64,000 nt of DNA from Candidatus Palauibacter poriticola (GTDB taxonomy: Bacteria; Gemmatimonadota; Gemmatimonadetes; Palauibacterales; Palauibacteraceae), in contig JAAXHJ010000054.1 of NCBI GenBank assembly GCA_012270965.1, forward strand, positions 1-64,000, in the 5' to 3' direction. The notes beneath the pieces are model-generated. The model did not search any database. It saw only the letters and a list, made by a program, of their open reading frames with translations, and was not told where the DNA came from. Made by a program: the position numbers and the translations under genes. The stretch's first letter is position 1; each line of letters begins with the position of its first letter. Below, one piece after another: positions 18,286-29,097 of the stretch.

Positions 18286-18367
18286 TGGAGAATGTTACGG
18301 AAGTTACGGAATCTCCGGAACCCTCAGCCGTGGCGAGACCCCCTCATCAGCGCCGAGACCCCCCGCG

Positions 18368-18612
18368 TCAGCGCCGAGAGAGGTGAGGCGCTCGGCGGGG
18401 GCTCCTCTGAGGAGAGGAGCGATGGGGCATATCGCCGACGGGCGCGGGGAGCGATACTCGAGGCCCGATGCCGAAATCCGCGTCCTCGCCGTAGCTGACC
18501 GTGGCGCCGACGCGGATGGCCTGCGCCGCAAGAGGGGCGGTGGAACCGAGTAGAAGGACCGCGAGAGCGAGACACGTGCCTGAGGGTCGGCGATTCCTAC
18601 GACCTCCGTTCG
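18368..18612 (-). pseudogene. Truncated outer-membrane beta-barrel protein remnant
   Basis: On the minus strand after the MmsA-like gene, a signal peptide (LALAVLLLGSTAPLAAQA) is followed by IRVGATVSYGEDADFGIGPR, typical of the first strands of a small outer membrane barrel. The frame then turns into low-complexity Arg/Pro-rich sequence. No start codon in a good context is present. It is interpreted as the 5' end of a decayed gene. The rest of 18286-18615 is GC-rich with short direct repeats (TCAGCGCCGAGA twice, near 18347 and 18366). Confidence 0.5.
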
Positions 18613-18615
18613 AAG

Positions 18616-20204
<1,589 letters not shown>

Positions 20205-20208
<4 letters not shown>

Positions 20209-21641
20209 TTCGCCCCCTCGTGATAGCCCAGGATCGCCTTTACCTCGAGGAACTCCTCGAGTCCGTGGCGGCCCCACTCGCGTCCGTTGCCGGATTGCTT
20301 GTAGCCGCCGAATGGCGCCCGGAAGTCCGGACGGGCGCCGTTCAGGTTCACCTGACCCGACCGGATGCGGCGTGCGACGGCCCGTCCACGTTCGCGGTCG
20401 CCCGCCGACACGTAGCCGGCCAAACCGTAGAGCGTGTCGTTCGCGATGCGAACCGCGTCGTCATCGTCCTCGTATCCGATGAGCACGAGCACCGGGCCGA
20501 AGATCTCCTCGCGCGCAACGACCATCTCGTTGTTCACGTGCGAGAAGACCGTCGGGCGAACGTAGTACCCCCGCTCCAGCCCGTCCGGCCGCCCGGGCCC
20601 TCCCGTCGCGAGGCGCGCACCCTCCTCGATCCCCCGCTCGATCAGCTGCTGGATCTTGTCGAACTGCGCGCCGGACACCGCCGGGCCGATCGTCGTTCCT
20701 TCGGCGCCGGGATCGCCGACCACGACCTTCCCCACCGCCGCGGCGGCGATGTCCGCGGCCTCGTCCATGCGCGCATGCGGCACGAGCATACGCGTCGGCG
20801 CATTGCAGGACTGTCCCGTGTTGGTGCAGACGGCGAACACGCCCCGGGACACCGCGCGCCCGAACTCGGCGTCATCCAGGATGATGTTGGCCGACTTGCC
20901 GCCCAGTTCCTGCGCGACGCGCTTCACCGTCGCCGCCGCGTTTCGGGCCACCTCCACCCCCGCCCGCGTCGAGCCCGTGAAGGAGACCATGTCCACGCCG
21001 GGGTGCGACGACAGCGCCGCGCCCACCACCGGACCGGATCCGTTCACGAGGTTGAAGACCCCCGGCGGCACGCCGGCCTCATCCAGAATCTCCGCGAAGA
21101 TCAGCGCGTTGAGCGGCGCCACCTCCGACGGTTTGAGCACCATCGTACAGCCCGCCGCGAGCGCCGGCGCCACCTTGCAGGCGATCTGGTTCAGCGGCCA
21201 GTTCCACGGCGTGATGAAGGCGCACACCCCCACCGGCTCGCGTACGAGAAGCGACGTCCCCAAGTCCGTCTCGAATTCGAAGTCCGCGAGGATCTTCAGC
21301 ATGGTTCGGAAGTGCGCCATGCCGGAGGGGACCTGTGCCTGCGTGGCCAGGGCCATCGGCGCGCCCATCTCCGCGCTGACGGTCGCGGCCAACTCCGCCG
21401 AACGGGCCGCGTAGCCCTCGCAGATACGTTCGAGCAGCGCGACCCTTTCTTCCCGGCTGGTCCGCGAGAAGGCGTCGAAGGCGGCGGCCGCGGCCGCCAC
21501 CGCGGCATCCACGTCGGCCCGCCCGCCCATCGCCACGGCCCCAATCACCTCCTCGGTGGCCGGGTTCACCACATCCAGCGTCTCGTCGACCGACGGTTCG
21601 ACCCACGCGCCGCCGATATGGAGCTTGCGGAGGTTCTCCAC
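20205..21641 (-). CDS. NAD(P)-dependent aldehyde dehydrogenase
   Basis: Aldehyde dehydrogenase superfamily protein of about 478 aa. It shows CAFITPWNWPLNQIACKVAP, LKPSEVAPLNA, the nucleotide-binding FTGSTRAGVEVAR, the general-base Glu in AQELGGKSAN, and the catalytic Cys in NTGQSCNAPTR. It ends with PFGGYKQSGNGREWG and a C-terminal LEEFLEVKAILGY. The GTG start at 21641 is preferred because GGGGGA lies just upstream and the protein begins MENLRKLHIGGAWVE, the normal N-terminus. It overlaps mmsA by 4 bases, so the two act as an operon converting an aldehyde to an acid and then to a CoA ester. The specific aldehyde is not determined. Confidence 0.85.
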
Positions 21642-21696
21642 GGATCCCCCTTCCCGCGCCGCGCGATGCGGCGTCATGATGTTCCGTACGAAAACA

Positions 21697-21736
21697 CGAC
21701 CCCGGCGGGGGCGGCCTTCGCCTCCCGCCGGGGTCG
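21697..21736 (-). terminator. Strong intrinsic terminator after the TonB-dependent receptor
   Basis: A perfect 13-bp stem (CGACCCCGGCGGG with CCCGCCGGGGTCG, 14-base loop) is followed on the minus strand by TGTTTTCG. It lies between the receptor gene and the aldehyde dehydrogenase gene and would end receptor transcription. Confidence 0.85.
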
Positions 21737-21803
21737 ATCCCACCCTCCAGGGTCGGCCTCGACTACCGGCGACCCCGGATGCAGCCCGACTACGCTTCGG
21801 AAC

Positions 21804-24581
21804 TCACCCCGTCAGCCACGACCACCGGTAGTTCACGCGAACGTAGTAGTATCCGCCGTTGAAGCCGAATGGCGAGCTCTCCGGATAAAGCAGACCCACG
21901 TCGTCGGCCGTGTCCGGAGCCTGGGCCGCCGGATACGTGTCGAACAGGTTGTTCGCGCCGATGGTCAGCTCGGCGTCCTCCGTGAGGTCCGTTGACAACT
22001 CGAAGTCGACGAGGAACCGGCCGGGGAAGTCCGCGCCCTCGACGCCGCCGATCACCACGCCGCCGACGTCCACCCATGAATCGTACCAGGTACCGCGCAG
22101 GAGGCCGCGTACTCCGCCGGTCGTGTGCAGCACGTTGAGCGAGCCCCGCCACGAAGGGATGGACCGCTCGAGCTGGTCCACCCGGTCCTGGTCGATGACA
22201 TCCGGGTTGAAGTCGGTGACCGAGGTGCCGTTGTAGTTGAAGAGCGCGCTGAAGCTCGTCGCGCCGCCCCTCGACGGGGGCGTGTAGTTCGCCACGATGT
22301 CGAGCCCCTGCGTCTTCGTGCTGAAGTCGTTGGTGAAGAACCGGAACTCGGCGAGGTTCGCCGCGCTCGTGATCCCCTCGCCCAGCAGTCGCGCGACCTC
22401 GTCGTCTTCGAGCTTGAACGTCTGCGTCTGCGCGAAGCGGTCCGAGATCGCGATCCGGTAGTAGTCCACCGTCAACTTGAACGCATCCGCGTCGAACACG
22501 GTGCCGGCGGTGAGGCTGAACGCCTTCTCCGGTTCCAGCTGTCGCCCGCCTCGGAGGGCCGCCACGGCCGACGTCGAAGGGATCGTGCCGCGGTTGACGA
22601 GGTCGCCGATCGTCGCATCGAACACCGTCGACACGTTGAAGGCGTTCTGCTGCCCCGGCGTCGGCGCGCGGAAGCCGGTGCTCCCGCCGGCGCGCAGCGC
22701 GAGCCGGTCGCTGACCTGCAGGCGGCCCGAGACCTTCCCCGTCAACTGGCTTCCAAAGTCGGAGAAGTCCTCCCAGCGCAACGCGGCGCCGAGCGTCCAC
22801 GGGTCTTCGCCGCCGCCCAGCTGGACATCTCCGTATACCGCCACGTTCTGGCGGTCCCAGTCTCCCGCGGCGATCGGGCTGAAGCCGGGGAAGCCGTTGG
22901 AGGACGAACTGAAGCCCTGCGCGGCGTAGGGCCCGATCTTCCACGACTCGTCCTGCCCCTGGCCGATGACGAAGCGCTCGTCCCGCCGCTCCAACCCGCC
23001 CGCGAGGTGTACCTGATCGCTGGCCTCGTACGCGACGTCGAAGTTGAGGTTGAATTCTTCCTGCGTGTAGAGACCCGGATCGAAGTGCGTCGGCGTCTCC
23101 GGTCCCAGCGCGGCATTCACCGTGTTGTAGATGAAGAAGTCGGCCGTGTGGCTGCCGAAGCTGGCGCTCGCATCCCACGAAAAGCCGCTGCCGTTGCTGC
23201 CCTTGACGCCGCTCACGACGGACCAGTCCGTGACGTTGCCGCCGAACTGGGGCGTGAAGCCGCCGGGGAACATCTCCTGGAACGAGAAGCAGTTCGGGTC
23301 GGCAAAGACCTGCTCCAGCGCCACCGGGTCCGGCACATGGTTCGTGATGCGGACCACCGGGCAGTTCGCCGATCCGTCGAGTACGCCGTCCTGCGCGTCG
23401 AGCACATCGCCGATGAGGAGCGTCTCGCCCCCGTCGCCGCTGAACACCGCGCCCCGCGTGTTCGGATTACGGAAGAAGAAACCTCCGTCCACTTCCTTCG
23501 TGGAGAGGTTTCCGAAGGCGTAGAACTGCTCGTCGTCGCTGAACGTGTAGCCGGTGTTGAGCCACACCTTGAGGTCGTCGTTGACCTCGGGCGACCCCCA
23601 GATCTGGGCCGTGGGCGTGCGCACGGCGGCGTTGCCGGCCGCGAGGAGTGCGATGGCGTCGGCGCGCTGGATGGCCCGGTCGGTCGGATCCTGGTTCCCG
23701 TATTCCACGCTGAGGTTGGCGAAGCCGGTGGCCCCCAAGGGGACGCCGACGTTGCCGGAGACGGTGAGCATGTCGCCGTCGCCCTCGTAGTAGCTGCCGC
23801 TCTTCACCTCGATCATGCCGCCGTCGCGGTCGTCCTTCAGGATGAAGTTCATCACGCCGGCGATGGCGTCGGACCCGTACTGCGCCGAGGCCCCGTCGCG
23901 AAGAACCTCCACCTGTCGCAGCGCGATGCCGGGAATGGAGCCGATGTCGACGCCCTGGGCCCCATCCGAGAGACCGGCTCCGAGCCACGTGATGATCGAC
24001 CCGCGGTGCCGCCGCTTCCCGTTGATCAGCACCATCGTGTGATCGGACGCGAGCCCCCGCAGGTTCGCCGGGCGCGTGATCGTGGCCGCGTCGCTGATGG
24101 GCTCGACGCGGACGTTGTAGGAGGGCACCACAGTGCGGAGGAGGAAGTCGATGTTCGTCTCCGCCTGGCTGGTGATCTCGGACACCGGGATCACGTCCAC
24201 CGGCACCATCGACTCGGTTACCGTTCGCGGCTGGGCGCGGCTTCCGACGACCACCAGCTCGCCAAGGTTGATCGCCTGGAGCTCCAAGACAAAGTCCTGG
24301 TTCGCCGTCTCGCCGCTTACGACCGAGACCGTCTGCGTCTGGATGGCGTAACCGATGAGCCGGACCTCGACCACATGGTCGCCCGCCGGGACGCCGGGAA
24401 TCGAGTAGGCACCGCCAGCTCCCGAGCCCACCGAGATGTCGAGCGCGGGGATCGCGACCCTCGCACCGTTGAGACCGGCGCCGGACTGGCCGCTGGTCAC
24501 CCTGCCCTCGACCGTCCCCTGGCCATGGGCCAGCGCGGGCGCCGCGAGAAAGGCGAGGGCCAAGGACGCTCGTTTCAGCAT
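21804..24581 (-). CDS. TonB-dependent outer membrane receptor
   Basis: Outer membrane receptor of about 925 aa for energised uptake of an unknown ligand. The signal peptide (ASLALAFLAAPALAHGQ) is followed by a carboxypeptidase-regulatory-like domain (VEGRVTSGQSGAGLNGARV to about residue 95). Next comes a plug domain with RPANLRGLASDHTMVLINGK, RQVEVLRDGASAQYGSDAIA and GVMNFILKDD. The rest is a 22-strand-type barrel with GGLERRDERF, VALRAGGSTGFRAPT-like motifs and a C-terminal YYYVRVNYRWSW. The start is ATG 24581, with AGGAG eight bases upstream. A strong terminator follows the gene. The ligand cannot be deduced; the neighbouring HD-like protein upstream could be functionally linked. Confidence 0.9.
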   Translation of the reverse strand: MLKRASLALAFLAAPALAHGQGTVEGRVTSGQSGAGLNGARVAIPALDISVGSGAGGAYSIPGVPAGDHVVEVRLIGYAIQTQTVSVVSGETANQDFVLELQAINLGELVVVGSRAQPRTVTESMVPVDVIPVSEITSQAETNIDFLLRTVVPSYNVRVEPISDAATITRPANLRGLASDHTMVLINGKRRHRGSIITWLGAGLSDGAQGVDIGSIPGIALRQVEVLRDGASAQYGSDAIAGVMNFILKDDRDGGMIEVKSGSYYEGDGDMLTVSGNVGVPLGATGFANLSVEYGNQDPTDRAIQRADAIALLAAGNAAVRTPTAQIWGSPEVNDDLKVWLNTGYTFSDDEQFYAFGNLSTKEVDGGFFFRNPNTRGAVFSGDGGETLLIGDVLDAQDGVLDGSANCPVVRITNHVPDPVALEQVFADPNCFSFQEMFPGGFTPQFGGNVTDWSVVSGVKGSNGSGFSWDASASFGSHTADFFIYNTVNAALGPETPTHFDPGLYTQEEFNLNFDVAYEASDQVHLAGGLERRDERFVIGQGQDESWKIGPYAAQGFSSSSNGFPGFSPIAAGDWDRQNVAVYGDVQLGGGEDPWTLGAALRWEDFSDFGSQLTGKVSGRLQVSDRLALRAGGSTGFRAPTPGQQNAFNVSTVFDATIGDLVNRGTIPSTSAVAALRGGRQLEPEKAFSLTAGTVFDADAFKLTVDYYRIAISDRFAQTQTFKLEDDEVARLLGEGITSAANLAEFRFFTNDFSTKTQGLDIVANYTPPSRGGATSFSALFNYNGTSVTDFNPDVIDQDRVDQLERSIPSWRGSLNVLHTTGGVRGLLRGTWYDSWVDVGGVVIGGVEGADFPGRFLVDFELSTDLTEDAELTIGANNLFDTYPAAQAPDTADDVGLLYPESSPFGFNGGYYYVRVNYRWSWLTG

Positions 24582-24700
24582 AGTTATCTCCTGAGGTTGG
24601 TTGTATGAAATCCTGAGTGGTCGTTTCAAACCGGGTCGGCTCGACACTCTGCGTCTCCGGGGGCCCGAGCCGGCGGCCCCCGGGACTTCCCCGCGATGCC

Positions 24701-25606
24701 CTAGAGCGGAGCCCAAGGCATCTCGAGGGACCTCCACATATGTGCGACCGGACTGTTGTCGTACCCGAGGCCCTCCTTCGGCTGCTTGAAGTGGCGCCCG
24801 ATGATGTCGATGAATGGATCCAGCGAGACCTCCATGCCATCCTGGAAGGCATACGTGTCGTTCACGCAGATCATGCGGGCCGAAACGTACAACGGGTGAC
24901 CCTTCGCGTACTCCGCCGCCTGCTTGATGTAGTCCGGCGGAACGTAGTCCTCGCCGAAGATCCGGTTGTACAGCTCGGGGTATTCGTACCCGTACTCCTC
25001 GTCCGGGTAGAAGCGCAGCGCGCCGTGATACCGGATGCCCCAACTCACGTACTCGGGCACATACGGCTCGTAGAGCTGCGCGCCCCACCAGCCATGATCC
25101 ACCTTGATCAGGTTTTGCACGGTGTCGTGGAGCAGGCCGGCGAGGACGTTCTCCTCGGGCTGCCCGTCATTCAACGCGTGAGTCGCGCTCTGCAGGACAT
25201 GCCGGGCGGGCCAGAACCTCAGGCGGAAGAAATCCTCCAGCGTGGGATTCGCGGGCAGGGGTGCGAGAACCTCGTCGGTGGGTCTGAACAGGTTGCCGGT
25301 TCCGCGGGGGGGACGGACCTCCTGCCCCGCGGCGTGATCGTCGTGGTGGTCCTCATCCGCGAATTCGGCTTCGGCCTCCGCGGCCTCCGCCAGCAACTCG
25401 TTCTCGTCGAGGAGCCGCGGGTCGAGGTCTTCGGTCCGCGGAACGGGGCCGTGGTGATGATGATGGTCGTGGACGTGACCCGGACCCTCGCCGTCGAGGA
25501 GATCGCACATGTAGTGCTCCAGAGCCTCCGCCTTGTCCTCCGGCGTCATGACCGCGAGGGCACCGGCACCAACGGATGCGAGGAACCTTCTTCGGTCGAT
25601 CTCCAT
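24701..25606 (-). CDS. Tat-signal HD-domain-like protein with His-rich linker
   Basis: Protein of 301 aa. The N-terminus has a twin-arginine-like motif (RRRFLASVGAGALAV). An acidic, His-rich linker (HVHDHHHHHGPVPRTEDLD, then EDHHDDHAAG) could bind metal. The C-terminal domain resembles metal-dependent HD-fold hydrolases: HALNDGQPEENVLAGLLHDT, VDHGWWGAQLYEPYVPEYV, GIRYHGALRFYPDEEYGYEY, YVSARMICVNDTYAF, DPFIDIIGRHF and NSPVAHMWRSLEM. Conserved His and Asp residues would coordinate the metals. The substrate is unknown; inositol-oxygenase-like proteins are a possible comparison. It lies 119 bases upstream of the receptor gene on the same strand. Confidence 0.55.
   Translation of the reverse strand: MEIDRRRFLASVGAGALAVMTPEDKAEALEHYMCDLLDGEGPGHVHDHHHHHGPVPRTEDLDPRLLDENELLAEAAEAEAEFADEDHHDDHAAGQEVRPPRGTGNLFRPTDEVLAPLPANPTLEDFFRLRFWPARHVLQSATHALNDGQPEENVLAGLLHDTVQNLIKVDHGWWGAQLYEPYVPEYVSWGIRYHGALRFYPDEEYGYEYPELYNRIFGEDYVPPDYIKQAAEYAKGHPLYVSARMICVNDTYAFQDGMEVSLDPFIDIIGRHFKQPKEGLGYDNSPVAHMWRSLEMPWAPL
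25425..25459 (-). repeat. 35-bp repeat, copy 1 (inside the HD-like gene)
   Basis: This segment matches 29050-29084 at 33 of 35 positions. Here it encodes HHHGPVPRTEDL within the His-rich linker. See the finding on this pair. Confidence 0.8.
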
Positions 25607-25720
25607 GATTCCCTCCCGGCGCTGGATGTTACGCGACGATCACACCTTCAAGCTGATCAAGCGGACACCGGACCGGCGGATCCGGCAATGGGGAGGGTCG
25701 CACGGAACCCCAAAGACACG

Positions 25721-25744
25721 GGGGCGTCCCGTCCCGGACGCCCC
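25721..25744 (-). terminator. Hairpin terminator downstream of the cold-shock gene
   Basis: A perfect 9-bp stem (GGGGCGTCC with GGACGCCCC, 6-base loop) lies just beyond the cold-shock gene on the minus strand. The following sequence is only mildly T-rich, so efficiency is uncertain. Confidence 0.6.
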
Positions 25745-25790
25745 TCTCCCTTCGCTCTTCTTCCTACCCGACGCGCGATCTGCCGGCGGA

Positions 25791-26003
25791 TCAATAGGCC
25801 TGCTTGACCACGTTCTCGGCTTTGGGACCCTTCGGTCCATCGACGACATCGAGTTCGACCTTCTCACCTTCCGCCAGACTCCGAAAACCATCCGCCTGGA
25901 TCGCCGTGTGGTGAACGAAGACCTCCGCGGAACCATCGTCGAGCGCGATGAACCCGAAGCCCTTCTGATCGTTGAACCACTTGACCGTGCCACTTCTGCG
26001 CAT
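25791..26003 (-). CDS. cspA: Cold-shock domain protein
   Basis: Single-domain cold-shock protein of 70 aa that binds single-stranded RNA and DNA and can act as an RNA chaperone. RNP1 (KGFGFIAL) and RNP2 (VFVHHTAI) are present, together with the family N-terminus [11 protein letters not shown]. The start is ATG 26003 with AGGAG nine bases upstream. A sigma-70-like promoter lies at 26107-26135, giving a leader of roughly 95 bases, in keeping with the long leaders of cold-shock mRNAs. Confidence 0.95.
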   Translation of the reverse strand: MRRSGTVKWFNDQKGFGFIALDDGSAEVFVHHTAIQADGFRSLAEGEKVELDVVDGPKGPKAENVVKQAY

Positions 26004-26106
26004 GCCCGTGCTCCTGAAGGTGTGGGTGTCGCCGAGAGTACGGGCTTGCCGCACATGCCGACCACAATACCGGCGAACCTGATCCGGTTCGCATGTTCCG
26101 GAGCCC

Positions 26107-26135
26107 AGAATACATGGGGAATCCGCAGTTGTCCA
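26107..26135 (-). promoter_or_regulatory. Sigma-70-like promoter of the cold-shock gene
   Basis: On the minus strand, TGGACA (-35) and TATTCT (-10) are separated by exactly 17 bases. They sit about 100 bases upstream of the cold-shock start. Confidence 0.6.
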
Positions 26136-26154
26136 TGCGCCGGGCGGGACGCGG

Positions 26155-26931
26155 CTATTTTCCTACAGAGAGAAAATCGCGCAGGCGGAGCTTCGTCTGG
26201 TGGTCCCGCATCCGCACGCCGCGCATGTTCTGGCCGCGAATGTACGTCCGCTGCCAGCCCTCTTGAACCGCCTCCTCCTCGTGGGCGTGGAGGTCGTCGA
26301 TGAACTGCGCCCGGGACTCGTTCCACGCCGTGTACTGCTTCGCGATGAGCTTGTCGTCCCACAGCTCTCGCGTGCGAGGGCGCACGTTCTCGAGATAGTG
26401 TCGCGGCGTGGGGACGATCCGGCAGATCGGCTCTCCCTCGTCGAAGCGGATCCAGTGCTTGGGCCGCGTGACCTTCCAATTCATGGTGAACGAGAAGGGG
26501 GCCCAGTCGGTCTCGATGATCCCGTCGAGCGGGACGATGCCGTCCTTCGGAAGGTTGGGGCAACCTCGCGCCCAGAGGTTGTGGCCCTTCGTGGTGCGGA
26601 ACAGATAACCGGGCGTGAACGTCAGGACTCCGCTCCCGAAATGGCTGGCGATGGCGGGGTGTGGCTCGTCCTCCCAGCGAAAGCGGATGGACTCCAGCTT
26701 GGCCCCGCCGTCCCAGCGCAGCCAGAACCGCGTGGGGCAGAGCAGATCCCAGCCGGCCTGGTTCGCGAGGAGGAGCGGCAGGCAGCGGTAGGCGAAGCGG
26801 TCGGGCGTTTCGTCCATCCACTCGCGACGCTGGTCGCCCGTCGCGATCTCGAGGGCGGTGTCCGCGACCCGGAACGCCGTCAGTTCGATGCCGCGCGCGG
26901 TCTGCGGCCGCGCCTTCGCCTTCTTCGCCAC
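26155..26931 (-). CDS. DUF6065 family protein
   Basis: Cytosolic protein of 258 aa of a family without known function. It is recognised by the overall pattern [73 protein letters not shown], and a C-terminal [17 protein letters not shown]. The last 60 residues are charged and helical and end with [13 protein letters not shown]. It has no signal peptide or membrane segments. Such proteins often sit near peptide or natural-product genes in other genomes, but nothing here supports that. It lies on the same strand as the cold-shock gene, separated from it by that gene's promoter. Confidence 0.7.
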   Translation of the reverse strand: MAKKAKARPQTARGIELTAFRVADTALEIATGDQRREWMDETPDRFAYRCLPLLLANQAGWDLLCPTRFWLRWDGGAKLESIRFRWEDEPHPAIASHFGSGVLTFTPGYLFRTTKGHNLWARGCPNLPKDGIVPLDGIIETDWAPFSFTMNWKVTRPKHWIRFDEGEPICRIVPTPRHYLENVRPRTRELWDDKLIAKQYTAWNESRAQFIDDLHAHEEEAVQEGWQRTYIRGQNMRGVRMRDHQTKLRLRDFLSVGK

Positions 26932-26952
26932 CGAGGGGGGCCGCCGTATGCC

Positions 26953-27513
26953 CTACCGCGCCGAGACCCGGTTGGCCGGCCCACCTCCCCCGCCGCCCTC
27001 GGCAGGTTCGACAAGCGACTTGCCGAGATCCAGGGGCACGAGCTGGCCGCCGATCTCGGCGACGCCCCGTATGCGGACCCAGCGATCAAGAAGCGTGACT
27101 TGGAGCACCGTCTCGAACCCGTCGCTCGTCGCGGTGGGGTCGATTTTCATCGTGATTCGTCGCCGATCGACGTCGTACTCCCATGAACCGTAGCGCCGGG
27201 TGTCCAGGGTCGTACCGCCCGGCCCAAGCCCGGTCAACGTGATCCGCGAACTCAGGTTCTGGATCGATCCGAAGACGAGACGGACATCGGAACCGGGGGG
27301 GAGGGGTTCGAAGTCGTCGGGAAGGTGCGGCACCTCGCGCCGGAGGAGTTCGAGGGGCCTGTAGGCGCCGATGATGGTGTGATGGACGGTTCGGTACGCG
27401 GGCCCGTACGGGTTGTTGTCCCGCTCGCACCCCGTGACGGCGACCGACAGGGCGGCGACCGCCATCGCCCGCCCGATGCCTCGCGCCCGAATCCGGGCCG
27501 TGAAGAGTCCCAT
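26953..27513 (-). CDS. Hypothetical lipoprotein
   Basis: Unrecognised exported protein of 186 aa. Residues 1-28 form a lipoprotein signal ending in AVTGC. The mature part is beta-rich (DVRLVFGSIQNLSSRITLTG, TTLDTRRYGSWEYDVDRRRI, FETVLQVTLLDRWVRIRGVA) and ends in a poly-Gly tail. The start is ATG 27513 with GGAGGT five bases upstream. The stop lies 21 bases before the DUF6065 gene on the same strand, so the two may be cotranscribed. No function can be assigned. Confidence 0.7.
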   Translation of the reverse strand: MGLFTARIRARGIGRAMAVAALSVAVTGCERDNNPYGPAYRTVHHTIIGAYRPLELLRREVPHLPDDFEPLPPGSDVRLVFGSIQNLSSRITLTGLGPGGTTLDTRRYGSWEYDVDRRRITMKIDPTATSDGFETVLQVTLLDRWVRIRGVAEIGGQLVPLDLGKSLVEPAEGGGGGGPANRVSAR

Positions 27514-27776
27514 CTTACCTCCAACCTTCCTGGTGGCCGGTCGCCCGCGCGGACCGTCCGCGGCCATGCGCCTGCTGCCCGAGCGCACGCGCTCGTCCGC
27601 TGGATGAGCGTCTGCAGCTCGCCGGCTCGCCTCTCATGAAACCGCCGGGGGGAGAATACGGCAACCCCCGCGCGTGCGCGCCGGACGTTGCGCCGCACCG
27701 TCCGGCTCGGCAGGCTTGTCGCCGAGCCGTCCCTGGCTCCAACCGTCCCCCACCCCAAACACGAGTTCCTCGCCTC

Positions 27777-29030
27777 ATGCTCACGATACGCCCTCTCCCG
27801 CGCGCGCTCGTCCCCGTCGACTCCACCGCCGCCCGCCGCGTCTCGGCGCCGAACTACGACGAATTCCAGGGGGACGCGGAGATCTGGGAGGCCATTCGGC
27901 GCGCACCCGACTCCGTCCTCAGCGTTACGATGGCGCACTGCGCGGTCGACAGCCCGGCCGAGATTCTGCCGGGAGACTCGGAGGCGTCGCTGGAAGTCGC
28001 GCGCCGCAACTTTAGGCGGCTGGGCGCCTCGCCCCTCACCCGCGAGGCGAAGCGGATCCTGTACCTGTACGAGATCGTCGACCCCCGGCGTCCCGGCGTG
28101 CGGCAGATCGGTCTGGGCGGGTTGGCCCGCACGGACGAGATCCGGACGGAGGACACGCCGGCCGGGCCGATCATCCGCAACGAGGGGGTGCGCCCGCCCA
28201 AGGCGAGGGGACGGGCCCGACTCATCGAGGCGACGGGCGCCATCATCGGGACCGTGAACAACGCGGTGCCGGACGAGTCGGGGGCGTTCGCGGCGGCGCT
28301 CGAGCGCCACGCGGACGGAACCGAACCCGACTTCGAGGCGGAGGGCGCGGGGGGTACGATCCACCGCATCTGGCTCGCCGCGGAACCGGGGGCCATCGCG
28401 CGCCTGCAACGATTGCTGGCCGCCGAGCCCGAGGCGTACGTGGCCGATGGCAACCACCGGAGCGCGGCCGCCGCAATGCTCGGGTACGAGTCCTTCCTCG
28501 CGGTGTTCTTTCCGGCGGACCGGATGGGGATCTCCCCCTACAACCGGCTGGTCCGGCTCCCCGGCGAACGCGACGCGACCGCGGTCGACGCGGCGCTGGC
28601 GCGCTCCTTCCAAGTTGCGCCCGCCGACGACGAACCCTTCCAGCCTCGCGAGACCCACGTGATCGGCGTCTATGCGCCGGGGCGCGGCTGGAGGCGGGCG
28701 ACGCCGCGGAGCGGTGTGGTGGACGCGACCGATGCCGCCGCCTCCATCGACCACGACATCGTGCAGCGGACGCTCTTCGCCGACCTCGGGATAGCCGACG
28801 CGGCGGACGATCGGCTCACGTTCGTGGGCGCGAACAAGGATGCGGCGTGGCTCCAGGCCGAAGTGGACCGCGGGCGGGCGGACCTTGCCGTCACCCTGCC
28901 CGCCGTGACGATGCGTCAGTTCGGCGCGGTGTGCCGGCAGCGGCGGATGATGCCCCCCAAGTCGACCTGGTTCGAGCCCAAGATCCGGAGCGGACTCGTC
29001 ATGGCGCCTCTCGACGGCCGGCGGCGCTAA
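27777..29030 (+). CDS. DUF1015 family protein
   Basis: Protein of 417 aa of the DUF1015 family (function unknown, found across bacteria and archaea). Characteristic segments are an N-terminal PLPRALVPVDSTAARRVSAPNYDE, ASLEVARRNFRRLGASPLTR, LYLYEIVDPRRPGVRQIGL, YVADGNHRSAAAAMLGYESF and a C-terminal RRMMPPKSTWFEPKIRSGL. The GNHR motif and the PPKSTWFxPK ending are the strongest identifiers. Its start, ATG 27777, faces the lipoprotein gene across a 263-base divergent region. It ends at a palindromic repeat (29024-29038). Confidence 0.88.
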   Translation: MLTIRPLPRALVPVDSTAARRVSAPNYDEFQGDAEIWEAIRRAPDSVLSVTMAHCAVDSPAEILPGDSEASLEVARRNFRRLGASPLTREAKRILYLYEIVDPRRPGVRQIGLGGLARTDEIRTEDTPAGPIIRNEGVRPPKARGRARLIEATGAIIGTVNNAVPDESGAFAAALERHADGTEPDFEAEGAGGTIHRIWLAAEPGAIARLQRLLAAEPEAYVADGNHRSAAAAMLGYESFLAVFFPADRMGISPYNRLVRLPGERDATAVDAALARSFQVAPADDEPFQPRETHVIGVYAPGRGWRRATPRSGVVDATDAAASIDHDIVQRTLFADLGIADAADDRLTFVGANKDAAWLQAEVDRGRADLAVTLPAVTMRQFGAVCRQRRMMPPKSTWFEPKIRSGLVMAPLDGRRR

Positions 29031-29038
29031 GCGCTAGC
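29024..29038. repeat. 15-bp palindrome-containing repeat, copy 1
   Basis: The sequence GCGCTAAGCGCTAGC also occurs at 47485-47499. In both places it lies at or just after the end of a gene. It contains AGCGCT arms and could form a hairpin. Confidence 0.7.
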
Positions 29039-29049
29039 CGAGCCAGCTA

Positions 29050-29084
29050 AGGTCTTCGGTCCGCGGAACGGGACCGTGGTGGTG
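29050..29084. repeat. 35-bp repeat, copy 2 (intergenic)
   Basis: This matches 25425-25459 at 33 of 35 positions but lies between DUF1015 and the CoA ligase, outside any recognised gene. Confidence 0.8.
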
Positions 29085-29097
29085 CCGAGCTGAGCTA

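Noticed and set aside
22125-24608. 827-codon plus-strand open frame opposite the TonB-dependent receptor
   Set aside because: It mirrors the receptor gene exactly, has no recognisable motif, and its codon third positions match the minus-strand gene.
24582-24700. TTGAAA upstream of the TonB-dependent receptor as a promoter
   Set aside because: No acceptable -10 box lies at 16-18 bases, so it was not annotated.
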